DNA of 64,000 nt, taken from NCBI RefSeq assembly GCF_963678975.1, contig NC_089276.1, forward strand, positions 26,183,555 through 26,247,554, given 5' to 3'. The stretch is from Dysidea avara (taxonomy: Eukaryota > Porifera > Demospongiae > Dictyoceratida > Dysideidae). The number at the start of each line of letters is the position of its first letter. Position 1 is the first letter of the stretch. The translations under genes were made by a program, and so were the position numbers. A model generated the notes under the pieces. That model made no database searches. It was not told the origin of the DNA and worked only from the letters and a program-made list of their open reading frames with translations. Below, one piece after another: positions 1 to 12,900 of the stretch.

Positions 1-199
1 GATATGAGGGGGGAGCTGACCAGGGGAAGAAATGAACTGAGGCACTACATTGTCTCTGGTTTGGTAAGGTGAGACCAAAAAAAAGTCACAACCAGCTGAC
101 AATAGCTACCCACCTCACCAGCTACGAATTTATACTGATAAACTGCCTAAAAATCCTTTAAAATCCTTACATGGCTTGCTACACACTGCTCTAATACTG

Positions 200-912
200 T
201 GATTGCTTTATAGTATAGCGGCACAACCAAAAAATCGTGCACTTTTTCATAAAGCCATGAAACTTTCCACATAAATAGTACTCCTCGATACATGTATTTT
301 TAGATATAGTGCCATCGCTGATTTGACCTTTGGTGACCTTTACGGCCATTTTTGTACAGAAAATTGATCATTTATTGTCTTTAACTCCCTGAGGCAGTAA
401 TTAACGTGTTAAAACATGGTACCAAACAAAAGATCTTGCTGAAAGAAACAACTTGGTTTTTATTTGAAGTCAATAGGTGATTTCATTAAAAAGTTATGAT
501 CATTTTTATTAGCTACAAAATTTGATATATTTACCTCCCCTCAAGGTGTGAATTACCTGTGGGCAGATAATTATGCATAAATTTATCAAATTTTGTAGCT
601 AATAAAAATGATCATAACTTTGTAATGAAATCACCTATTGACTTCAAATAAAAACTAAGTTGTTTCTATCAGCAAGATCTTTCGTTTGGTACCATGTTTT
701 AACAAGTTAATTACTGCCTCAGGGAGTTAAAAACAAAAATGATCAATTTTTTGTACAAAAATGGCCGTAAAGGTCACCAAAGGTCAAATCAGCGATTGCA
801 CTATATCTAAAAATACATGTATTGAGGAGTACTATTTATGTGGAAAGTTTCATGGCTTTATGAAAAAGTGCACAATATTGCCAATTTAGGGGGCTACGGC
901 GCTATACTATTA
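200..912. repeat. Foldback MITE, family A copy 1
   Basis: Two arms of about 330 bp are near-perfect inverted copies. The left arm runs from about 205 (TATAGTATAGCGGC) and the right arm ends near 909 (GCGCTATACTATTA). The arms meet near 550 around a short AT-rich centre. There is no ORF of substance. The same design recurs at 6636-7270 and 34929-35587, so this is a non-autonomous DNA transposon family. The AT-rich ends would suit a TA target, but this is not proven. Confidence 0.85.
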
Positions 913-929
913 TTAGAGTGACTGCTCTG

Positions 930-1260
930 TTAGAGTATCTTGATCTTGATCACAGTTTTCAGCCCCACCCCAAGAGGGATAATTTTGCATGATATCATTC
1001 TGAGGGGGGCCCTTTCTGCCGCCTATGCAAGAAAGAGTATATTCAGTGGAAACTTTATCCCACAAGGACAGTGACCAGGAAATCTAGCAGGGTCCCATCC
1101 ATAACAGAGCCATGAAAAGCTACCTTGCGAAGAATAAACCCATGTTCCTGAACAGGAAGTATAGTGAGCCAAGTGGAAGCATTCCATTCAGAAGACAGCT
1201 CCAAAGCTCTCTTCAAACTTGGAGAAGCTTGCTCCAATAATACAAGCACACTCTTAGCAG
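930..1260 (-). pseudogene. Relic of a retroelement C-terminal region
   Basis: On the minus strand, 1055-1249 encodes a segment with WLTILPVQEHGF. In the next frame the segment continues as RYGWDPARFPGHCPCG. The pattern WLT-LP-x2-HGF, then RYGW-P, then a CxCG motif occurs near the C-terminus of a widespread class of reverse-transcriptase-like proteins in marine invertebrate genomes. The frame change and several stops show that it is dead. The family name is from memory of the motif, not from a search. Confidence 0.5.
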
Positions 1261-1834
1261 AAACAATTGTAATAGACTTTAAATGCTGAACAACAGACCT
1301 TAAAGACAGCTGAATGCTTCAAGCATCATATGAGCATACACCTGACTGGGAAAAGGCAATGACTGTATAAGTTCAGTGACCTTAATGGATGCATCATACT
1401 TGGGAGATGACAACTGAACTGTTGGATAGTGATAGTAATCATAACTCAATCACATGGCACACAGTCTAAAAATAGTACACGCATGCATACATTGATTAAA
1501 TAATAATAATTACATCATTATACTACAGAACAGGATCAGTAATTCCTAAATCACCAAACCTTGCAGGGAGGGGAAATATGTTCCTCTCTAAGTTGGAAAA
1601 TATTTCTCCCTTTGCGAATTGGAATCATTCTTATACTGTAAATGCCCGCCACCTTCAGCACCCCACATACCAAATTTGAGCAAGATTTCCTAACACGATT
1701 GTGAAATACAAGCCTTCAAAATTTGGCTTAATTCTGAGGTTTGATGTGCAAATAATTAGCTCCCAAATTGTCTCCAAATTTCTTAAGTTTCCTATCACCC
1801 TGTTACAGCAATACTACCACCATATTAGCTGGTA

Positions 1835-1978
<144 letters not shown>

Positions 1979-2465
1979 TGAGAAGAATACATACATCCAA
2001 TGGGAATATACCTGTAATTTAAGCCTTAGTAATGGAAAGGAGGGGTACACAGTGAAATTATGCACATTAGGAACATGTAACAGTCATAAATGGTGTTTGT
2101 CACAGCCGCATTTGATTTAATTATATGGAATGAAATAATGATTAAGTAACTCAAAGTAGCTCAAAAACATATCCAGGCAAGAAAATGTATTTATGAAGGC
2201 CACAATGGCAGCAGATAATCAGAGCAGAAAGTGAAGTCATCTGGCTAACCCAGAAACACAGTTGCTGGCTATACACATGCAGTATATACTTTAAGTAGTT
2301 GAAGGTAATGTATTAACATGGGAGCACAAACTGTGTTGTTTATGAAACAATTAACTAAATACCATGAGACTATATATGTTGCCTGGCAGGATGTACAAAA
2401 ACATGAGCAGACAGCTGGAGATGCCCGCAAGCAGAATCAAGTATTAATGTCCTAACAATGCTGCG

Positions 2466-2600
2466 ACAGCATGCATGCAACAACACACATGCAACAGCAC
2501 GCATGTGACAGTACGCATGTGACAGCAAGCATGCGATAGCACGCATGCAGTGACATGTATACAATGTCATGCATGTAATGATACGCTTGCAATAACACTA
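2466..2600. repeat. Imperfect GCATGY-rich minisatellite
   Basis: About nine imperfect units of 13-15 bp on the theme GCATGYRACAGYAC lie in tandem. No coding frame is credible. The stretch from 2601 to 3135 is AT-rich and holds nothing recognisable. Confidence 0.7.
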
Positions 2601-3135
2601 CTGCAATAAGCTATAGGAATAAACATATTGCCTAGCTCACAGAAATACACATAAATAACTGAGCAAATTCTGTGGGTATTTAGAGCAGAAGCTAGGTATA
2701 TCATGTGTGTAGATATTCAAATAATTTTTTTCTGTCTGCAAACGTAGCATGTGTTATGGGAGGGATCTCGTGATCTTAACCCTACCAAATTAGTTTATGA
2801 TTTGTACAATAAATGATTATGACATCATCACATTTCACTTATCCTAACCTGAATCAAGCATACTGATTTCAATTCATGATGCTATAACAAAACATGAATA
2901 GCTAGTTTATATTCTTTTATTGTATTCCTAAGGCATGTTGGCTTCACTTACTGTGGTATGGTACGTAATTCTACACCCCACCAAGGCATGTTAACTGTAA
3001 TATATTGCACTGCAATGAATTACATTATGCTTTTATGCTTTTGAGCAATGTTTGAAAAAATCAAGCCTATTGGGTACTCAAATTATACTTGAGGCGACTG
3101 TTTTATTTCTTATTTCTATAATGTTTTCTCTGCAG

Positions 3136-3464
3136 CAGATGTGATGGCCAATCAAGCAGTTGTGTTCTATGAACATCTGGCTTCTGCCTATCAGAGAAGA
3201 GGAATGTTCATTATGCTATCGGGTTGGGTTGGATCAGATGTTGCTTGTCTTTTTCTTTGCAACAGTCAGCCATTAGATGTTTACGTAGTTCTCGATCTTC
3301 TGGCAGCAGGCTCACTCAAGTAAACTCTTTAGCTGCTGTTGAGTTGATCCAGGCAAAGATTGGGCTTTACCCACTGCATGACTAATTATTGTTTAATGTG
3401 TTATTTAAGTGTTTTATTTCGAATTTTTTCACCAGAAAAACTTTGAAAATGGGTGCAGAGCTAT
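3136..3464 (+). CDS. Possible 5' exons of the Ig/death-domain receptor
   Basis: An open segment follows a pyrimidine tract and CTGCAGCAG acceptor (exon 3136 or 3139 to 3319) and ends at a GTAAAC donor. A 29-nt microexon (3436-3464) follows, with acceptor CACCAG and donor GTAAGT. The phases would join through to the Ig exon at 3639 without a stop. The encoded text is not similar to any domain I recognise, and no signal peptide is visible. A receptor with an Ig domain should have a signal peptide upstream, so the true first exon may lie elsewhere or before this. This is a guess from splice phase only. Confidence 0.2.
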
Positions 3465-3638
3465 GTAAGTGTGAAAACTGCATTTGATTTTTCTTGCAAA
3501 TATACTCACGGTGTGGCACGCTGGCTTTCTTGGCCACATGAATGAATACTACAGTACACTATAGTACAGTACACTATATTAATTGAGGAATTTTTAAAGC
3601 AGCGTGTATATTTGTCATTGGATATCTTTCTGTTATAG

Positions 3639-3950
3639 GTTCAGCTCCAATAATCGATCCAGTAAATTTTGACAAAGATGAAAATGAATTTATAGGGACA
3701 TCTCGTAATTTCACTGTAGCAGTGCTGAGCAGTATCACCCCATTTTTGAATGATGGTAATTGGTCAAGATTATATGCTCCATTAAATGATAGTGGACATG
3801 TGTTTATCTCCAACTTCATCAGCAATGGAAGAACATATAGCTCAATGGCTATCCAAAATTTATCTTTAAATGATTCAGGAGCATATTCTTATTGCACATC
3901 TAACAAATGTGGAAAGTCATGTGTATCTGCTATCCTGCATGTAGCACCAG
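3639..3950 (+). CDS. Receptor exon: Ig-like domain
   Basis: A 312-nt phase 1-1 exon has acceptor GTTATAG and donor GTATAT. The typical F-strand Ig signature LNDSGAYSYC is clear, and a Trp sits where the C-strand Trp belongs (GNWSR). The usual first Cys in the B strand is absent (FTVAVLSS), so the canonical disulphide cannot form. Two extra Cys follow the F-strand Cys. Several N-x-S/T sites suit an extracellular location. Confidence 0.75.
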
Positions 3951-6900
3951 GTATATATACATAAATGTATGCATGCATGCATGTATGAACATATGTATGT
4001 ACATATGTATGTATGTACGTACGTACGTATGTATGTATGTATGTATGTATGTATGTATGTATGTATGTATGTATGTATGTATGTATGTATGTATGTATGT
4101 ATGCATGCATGCATGTATGTATGAATATATGTATGAATATATGTATGTATGTACGTACATACGTACGTATGTATGTATGTATGTATGTACGTACGTATGT
4201 ACGTATGTTTGTATGTATGCATGTGAGTCACATGGACATCACTACTTTCACGAAATGTCAAGTTGGATAACATTATTTTAACCCACCAACTGTGTGTTCT
4301 ATTAGAGTAGTGTATGTTGTATGCGAGTAATTGACAGAACTGTGGCATTTAGATGAAAGCTATTCAATTACACCTCACAGTGCTCAATGGTCATTTAGGA
4401 AATTTTGTCCTGGTAAATCACTTATATACTGTAGTTATGTATTGATCCATATCCAAGTTTCTACCAATGATAGTTTTTACCTTTACAATCACAAAGAAAG
4501 TCACAGTAATACAATTATGGAGAGAACATGCATTTTCTTCTGAACTGCATTCACTATCCAAGTTAAATATTTTAATACATCTCCACTAAGTAAACACCAC
4601 GGATACACTTGAATCAAGATGATGATGACTTAATGTGACGTTCTCTCCTTGCTGACACTCATCTACATTCTTGCTGGAACAAGAACCCTATACAACATTA
4701 AAACTCAATTATCAGTACTGTTTTAGGGTTTGCATCAAAAGTGACATGCGCCACCTAAAATTCCACCTTTAAAAATCATCCTAGAAACATCTTATGCCAC
4801 CATAATCACCTTTACAGAATAATATTTGTCCATAACATGAAATACAGCATTAAAAACAAGAAAACACTTACCAGTGACCAGATATTGAATTTTGTTTAAA
4901 TCTCCATAACTTGAAATTTTGTCTCACGGCTCACTCACTCACTCACTCACTCACTCACTCACTCACTCACTCACTCACTCACTCACTCACTCACTCACTG
5001 ACCACAGTCGCAAGCCTAGAGCCCAAACGAAGTAGCGCATGGTCACCATTTTATGCCACAACAACAAGCTCACCAGTGGGATATGCCTTTTGGGATTCCA
5101 ACGAGTGTACACCCTGTGCCCCTTGTCTTTCCTTTTACCTTCAATCAGGTTGGTTGTCTTCTTCATCAAGCATCAAAACCATACTGAAGCATTAATTTTC
5201 CGTATCAACACTTTTCTGTAGACACCACAAAATTATTTCAGAAAGCACTTATGCTGCTGAAAGAGCAGGGCGCTTATAATTTCAAGTGTTACATGTGAAA
5301 CATTAAGGCTGCTGAGTTGTCACTTCAACTTTTGCCAACACCTAGACTACAATCCAAAGTGATTTTTAGACGGACTGATACTCGACAACTTGTTCCTCTG
5401 AACACAGTGACTCAGCCACTCAGTGCTGTACAGCGGGATCAGCGAGTGATTCATGTGATTGGATAGTGCTCAAGTAGAAATTGTATTGCTTTATCCTGTT
5501 AGTCAAGACTAAGCTCCAGACAACTGCTACTACGATCAACGGTAAGCTATGGACCCTACTACGGGCCTGTGTGCTTCCAAATTTAGCACAGTTCGTAGTT
5601 TAATAAGCTGTAACTAGCTAGCTGTGCTACACCCAAAACTAAGCAAACTAGTATTTTTAAAAATTGTTAATGTAAAAATGAAGTAGGGATCTATGTAATA
5701 AAAAGTAGTGAAACAAGAGATAAATGATGGTATTACAGCATAGCTCGATGGGAAAGTTCCTACTTTGGCACATTAGCTATAATTTTGCTTAATGCCAAAG
5801 TAGGGGCTTTCCCACCTAGCTATGCTGTAATACCATCATTCATCTCTTGTTTCACTACTGTTTATTGCATAGATCCCTACTTCATTTTAAAATTATTTTT
5901 TAAAATACTGGTCTACTAATGAATTATATCCACTAATGTGTTGATTATAATAATACATAAAAACACAACACATACCTTTTTATAGTATACATATATAGTG
6001 TAAAAGACTGTATAAATCAAGCACCACAATAAGTTGTGCAGTTCCCACTTCTGTATGATACACACATCAAAATACAGATAGTGGCTAGTGACTACTGTCT
6101 TCTGACCCTGGGCAAGTCGTGCAAAAAATGCGCACAGTAAAGTATTTTTGGCTTGCTAATTATCAATTTTTGAAAATCATTGCTTAAACAAATATAACAA
6201 ACCAAGTTATGAGCAGTGATGCAAAAATGTGCTACTCACAGTCCCTTGCAGTACACCTGTGTCAAATATAACACCAGACAAACTAACTAACAACCAGTTG
6301 TGTGTTGTACAGCCAATGGGGCTAAAGCCTATACCACCCAAACATGTTTTGCTTTGGTCAAATTTCTGTTGGTGCACAACTTTATTTAATCAGGCTTTTG
6401 AAGGCTGGACCCTTTTTCACAGATCAGTTGTTTTGCAAAGTATGACAAAAAAGCTTAGTAAACTTACCATGAACATGATTGTGCCACAAAATTTTGAAAC
6501 AATGGTCAGACAAATGTACCAAACAATCAGCACTTCAACATTTGTAACAGTTAAACTATTCCTATTTGTGCATGTTTACAGCATTACCAATGGTACTATG
6601 GATACCATCACATGGATTGTTTTTCACCTAGTAGAGCGACATAGTCCAATAGTTGTGCACTTTTTGATACAATTATGAAGCTTTCCATGTAAGTTGTATA
6701 TACTCCTTGTGACATATATTTTTTGATATAGTGCCATTGCATATTTGACCTTTTGGTGACCTTTACAGCCATTTTTTGTATGAAAATTCATTGTTTTTAT
6801 CTGCCAGAGGGCATCATTTTGCACAGTTTCAAATTAAAGGTGCTAGCTACTAAAATGAACTACTTGATTTGAAGTCAATAGGTGATTGCATTCCAAAGTT

Positions 6901-9900
6901 ATGATCATTTATATTAGCCATGAAATTCTATGAATTACTTGCCTTTTAATTTACACCAGAAAGGAAAAAACTTTATGATTTATAAAAATGATCATAGCTG
7001 TGTAAGGGAATGAGATACTTCAAACAAAATCAATATTGTTCTTAGATCAACACCTTTAATTTGATACCATGTTTAACAGTGTAAAATAATGCCTCAGGGA
7101 GATAAAAACACAAAAATTATTAGACAAATGGCTGTAAAGGTCACCAAAGGTCAAATCCGTGATGGCACTATATCAAAAAAACATATGTCACAATTTGTAT
7201 GGAAAGTTTCGTAATTGTATCACAAAGTGCACGAAATGTTCATTTTCTGATGCTATACTATTTTTATGACAGAATTATAGCCACATTTTTTATTATTCTT
7301 AATAGTTCGTTATAAAATTATTATTTGATTATATGGGTTTCACTCTAACTGGTATGTAAGCAAAGAAATTATATGCACATATCACATACAATGATTTATT
7401 CTTTATTCAGATAATGTACTTGATTCATCGGATTCATCAGTTGATCCATCTATTGTAATTTGGATGGTAGTAATATTTGCAGTCATTTTGCTATGGCTCT
7501 TAATTATGTATTGTTGCCTTCCAAGAATTACACGACGTTGTAGAACAGGTAAGAATAAACACATACAGTACCTGTGTTGCACTTGGTTTTATTAGGTGGA
7601 CTCTTTGGGCAAAATCGTCATCACGACTATAATGGTATGATACATATGAAAACTTATAAATTTTGTAGAGACTAAAAAGCAATGATGTCATCTATACCTG
7701 CAGCTATACTAGTGGACATTTTAATTCCTACTTCAGTCATACACAGAGATGAAATGTGATAGCTGCAGGTGTAGATGACCTTCCTTGTTTCATTGCTTTA
7801 TGATCCCTATGTACTCCAATGCATCCCACATCAAAGAAAAGAGCAGTGCCAGCTAGACATAGCTACTATAGTGATTTACCACATGTCCCAACCATCAACT
7901 ACTACTGGAAATTGTTGTGGCATGTTCACCTATGTTCCACCTGTTACGTATATGGTATTATACAGACAAAGAACAGTAAGAAAAGCATCTCTGTAATCAA
8001 TTCAGTCACTACAGGAATTGTGAGTTATGCTTGGCTGAAGGCATCAGCTAGTTAGCTCGGGTATACAGGCTTTGCCTTTACCCGTATTTAATTATAATCA
8101 TAATCATAATCATAATCGTTAGTCAGTCAATCAGTCAGTCAGTCAGTCAGTCAGTCAATTATTCAGTCAGTCAGTGAGTCAGTTAGCCAGTTAATTAGTT
8201 AGTATAAAATTCAACTAAAATAAAACTTTCTAAAATTCCATAGAAACTTGATGAAATAATTTGGGGCTGTCCTGGAGGCATTTTTAGGCCTTTTTATGCC
8301 TAAACAGTGCTGCCAAACTGTTTTAAAGGAAAAGAGAGGTTTTTATTGGGTGATATTCAGGGGACAGATCCAGGAGCTGGCAAAGGGAGGGATACATACA
8401 GGATAAGTTCTAGATGGTTGGGGAGAGCCAGATTCCCTTGTTAGTTGCTGCATTTTTGAAGCAGCAAATAATCACCTCTTAGTTCTTAGTAGTGTCTCAT
8501 TGTAGCTTTTTGCCATTCTGGCCTTTGTAAATGGTTGTGAAATCTTAAAAAAGGCTGAAACAACAGCAACACGATAATTATTTTTAGAGGCACTTAGTAT
8601 GCACGAAGGTGGTGACAATTTCACAGCTGTAGTTCACTGGTTTTACGTGAATTTGTAATAATACTAGTAAAATGTGCATAAAACTGATCTTGGCCTGAGA
8701 TAAAGTTTACTGTTTTAATCAGAAGTATTCCCAGCTCCTCCACAAGGTGAGAAGGAAAGAGGGGGGGTGCATTTGCCCCAAATGCCCTATCCTCGATCTG
8801 CCATTGATATTGAAGGAAAAGCCAAAATTTTCCTCCTAACAGTGCAGTTACTACCATACTTTAAATTGTGATAATAAGTGCCATTTGATGGATTACCCTT
8901 GCATGTATATTTAGCTATTGGAGCCATTAGTCCTCATGAGCAGCAAAGCCACTATGATGACTACTATAAAGGTATGATACCTTTAAAAAATGTTAGAAAT
9001 GTTTCATGTCTATCACACATAGCTAATATGAACATTGGTCGTCCTAGACCTAATGAACAAAGTGGTCATCGTGGTTCTGATGGTATGGTATGTGTGAATA
9101 AAATGTTAGAAATGTTTCATGTCAATCACACATAGCTAATATGAACATTGGTCGTCCTAGACCTAATGAACAAAGTGGTCATCGCGGTTCTGATGGTATG
9201 GTATGTGTGAATAAAATGTTAGAAATGTTTCATGTCAATCACACATAGCTAATATGAACATTGGTCGTCCTAGACCTAATGAACAAAATGGTCGTCATGG
9301 TCCTGATGGTATGGTATGTGTGAATAAAATGTTAGAAATGTTTCATGTCAATCATAGCTAATGTGAACATTGGTCGTCCTAGACCTAATGAACAAAGTGG
9401 TCATTGTGGTTTTGATGGTATGATAATATTGTTAGTAATTACATAGTGATTTGGTCTGCCATACATTTAGTCCCAATAGTAGGAGTCCCAAATTGTACTG
9501 ATACGTAGTTTCTGTATAACTGTACTGTTACTCTGACAGTATGGTACGTAACCATTGCTAATGTCATCATTTTGCATCATAGCAATGGTTGCTAGAGAAG
9601 AGTTGCTAAGTGTGATTAGTCTTTTGCTGTGATTAATTTTCAAATTTCTATTGCTTTGCTAGTGAAGGAGGTGGTCACTATGTGATTAGTAGGGAATCAC
9701 AGACATTTGAGTACAATTGGGACAATAATTGTATGAGTAGGCCTGAGTCAGATATGCTCAAAATTTTGCCTAAAATGCTTTCAGGAATTTCCTACCTATT
9801 ATGCTCTTCAGTGTTCCCGTTATGTTTGCATTATGCTCCTACGTTAGCAATATTTCTTTAAATATTCTTGGAACATTTTAATCAGTGAATTCTCTATTAG

Positions 9901-12900
9901 AGCATTTCACTACAAAGTGACTGTTCTATTAGACAGTATCGATCTAAAGTAGCTACCAGTATGTATTGTAGTTTGCAGATTCCACTGACTGCTCCATTAG
10001 TGAATATCTATCTATTTTCATGGAAATAAGCTCCAGTTTGAAATATCCACCTAATACACTAGCATTATGCTGGCATACTACTCCAGCCTATTATGCTTTT
10101 ATTATGCTGGCATATTTGACGTAGGCCTATGTAAGAATAACAGTCAAAATTGCACAAGGTGAAGCCAAGTACAATTTGGCTGTTACAAGTACAATTATTC
10201 CCTAATTACACTGAAATTACCTATTCATATGTATCACACATAGTCACAGGCACCACCAGTCCTCTTAGGCCTAATTCTCCCAGTAGAACATCACACCTTG
10301 ATCCATCTATATATCACACATTATTGTAATGTCTATCACGTTAACTACAGTGTACGCATATTGCAAGAACAAGGAAAATTAGGGATCATAGAAAGTAGTG
10401 AAACAAGGAGGTCACCTAGTAATACTTGCAGATATACTAGTGGACAATTGACCACTACTTCAGACATGGGTAGGGATTAAATGTCTACTAGTAAATTTGA
10501 AGGTATAGGCAGTCTCCCTTGGCCAATAGGGATTGAGTAGTATATCTGAACATGTAACTAGGTAGCATCCCTTTTTTCACTAGCTTTTATTTTAATGACT
10601 TAAAAATCCTTATTTTCCTTGTACTTTGTTTGTCCTTTGTAATACTGTTGAGTATTAAATGGTGAATCGACAAATTACATACATCACAAAAATCCAATCA
10701 ACTACAATCAACATACATTACTTCTACTCAATGTTCACTAAATTTTTATCACGAGATTTGCTACAATACTAGTACCCCCCCATAGCAAAGTGAAAATTAA
10801 ATAAGATGAGCACGCCATCACGCTTGTCAGCCAGAGCGGGTGGTTTTGTGATGCTTATAAGATGGTTCTAAAAAAGTAGAAGTTGGTGATGAGGGATGAG
10901 GTGGTGATATATACTGACTCGGGTGTTCTAGTGAGTTCTATGTACTTGTATGTAAGCTGGCTTCATTCAATCCATGGAAACTACTTCCTTACATCCCTTG
11001 ATGTTTAGAGTAAAATATTTCTTGTTATGAATAAGGACTTCATAAGGGCGTGGAGAGGAAAACATAAGCACAAGTTTGAAGAAGGTCACTGACGATGCTT
11101 CTGCTGATGTGGTGGTATGGCCATAAGCTGTTGCAACACTGTTTCCAACTTGGTGGCATAGCTTAATGGATCAGTTGAAAGTTCTGAAGTGGTGGCAAAA
11201 ATTCACTTGGGATCTGTAGTGTGGTACCATAAACAAACTCTTATGGAGTACAATGAAAGTCTTGTTTTACTGTAATTACTGTAGTTCAAATACTCAGCAG
11301 GGCCATAGGTAGTGCTGTTGTCCAATTGGCTGTGTTATGGTATGATTTTTAAAATGGATTTCAACTGATGATGAAAACATTCAATCATCCCATTAGCTAT
11401 TGGGTGATAAGAAGTGGTGCAAATGTGTTTACAGCCCATTAACTGCATAAGTGTTGACCACAATGCTGATTCAAAATGTTGTCTCCTGTCAGTTACCATG
11501 GATGGAACTCCAAAGCATGAGATCCAAATGTGGACAAATGCCTGTGCCACTGTTTTAGCTGTAATGTCTGAAATAGGCTGTGCTTCTGGCCATCTAGTAA
11601 AGTGGTCAATACAAGTAAGAATGTAACTACTGTTACCTTGAGAAACTGGTCCCACAATGTCAATGTGGACATGGTCAACATCTTTGTTAACATCTGGCCA
11701 CACATAACATGCCGTAACTAACTTCTGTGCTGCCCTTATACTGGGGTGTCCTAGAGAATGTAAAGAGTCAAGCACATTTCTTCGAAAGTTACATTGCATG
11801 TATGGGCGTGGTACTCCTGTTGACATATCACAAAGAATGGTGGAATCAGTACAGTATGGGTTCTAATTTGAGTGATGAAGTCTGTCTCAGCTGAGCTGCA
11901 GACTGTGTTGTGTGAATTGCATTGGTATCCTCCACCCATGACAAAGCATCTGCAACACTATTATTATCTGGACCCTTGATATGATGAATATCACTTGTGA
12001 ATTGAGTAATGAACTCTAGGTGTCTGAGTTGTGTGATTATATTTAGACTGTAAAGCAAATATTAACAACTCGTGGTCAGTAAAGATTCAAAAATAACAAC
12101 CTTTTATGAAGTACTGAAAATGCTTGATACACAGATAGTAAATCACTAATAGCATCCCTGTCAAAGGTACAGTACCTTGTTTCTGCTGGTGTAAGCTTCT
12201 TTGAGAAGAAAGCAATCAGTTCCCATTAATGGTCTATTCTGGAATTTGATGGTAAGCTCTAAACCTTGGAGAAGATACAGTAGTTGCTCTTTGCAGAGTA
12301 CTAGTGAAGTCATGTAGATGAGGAATAGGATATCTATCAGGTGATGTGATGTTATTTAGCTCTCTGTAATCTTCACAAGGGTGCCAATCTCCAGTTATTT
12401 TAGGGACTATAATATGTAATGGCGATACCCAACAACTAGAAGATGGTATAGTTGAAGCATGTACTCAAAATGTTGCTCTGCTGGGGTGGGAATATACAGG
12501 TGGGCCCACCATGTAAAAGAAGTGAGTGACATTGTGTTTTGCGGGTTGCTTGGTTGTACGAAGTCTTACAATTGTACAATGGTCCAGTAGTATGGCTTCA
12601 AATTTGTTGTTTGGATGATTTGATACACTGATGAAGACCGGTGTCCCCATCCATATATTTAGTCATCTATTTAACATTATTGACAATGTAACAGGATTAT
12701 GTTTTCTTGTGGACACTGGAGCTGAAGTAAGTAAGTGTTATCCCACCTTCAGTTTCAAACCATAACCACTGCAAGTCTACTCTAACACTGCAGGCTGTCA
12801 ATAACACATCAATAACAACTTATGATAATCGACTTCTTACATTAAACATTGGATTCATAATTGCTGATGTGAAAAATCCTATCATTGGTGCTGACTTCCT

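Noticed and set aside
3889-4348. Frames rich in Tyr-Ile-His-Thr or Met-Tyr-Val-Cys
   Set aside because: Produced by the GTAT tetranucleotide array in an intron.
6229-6678. 149-aa open frame on the plus strand
   Set aside because: It overlaps the end of a foldback MITE, has no recognisable motif and lies inside a receptor intron.
8985-9440. 113-bp tandem array as a CRISPR-like or satellite array
   Set aside because: Units are directly adjacent without variable spacers, and each contains a phase-consistent exon-like block, so a duplicated exon is the better reading.
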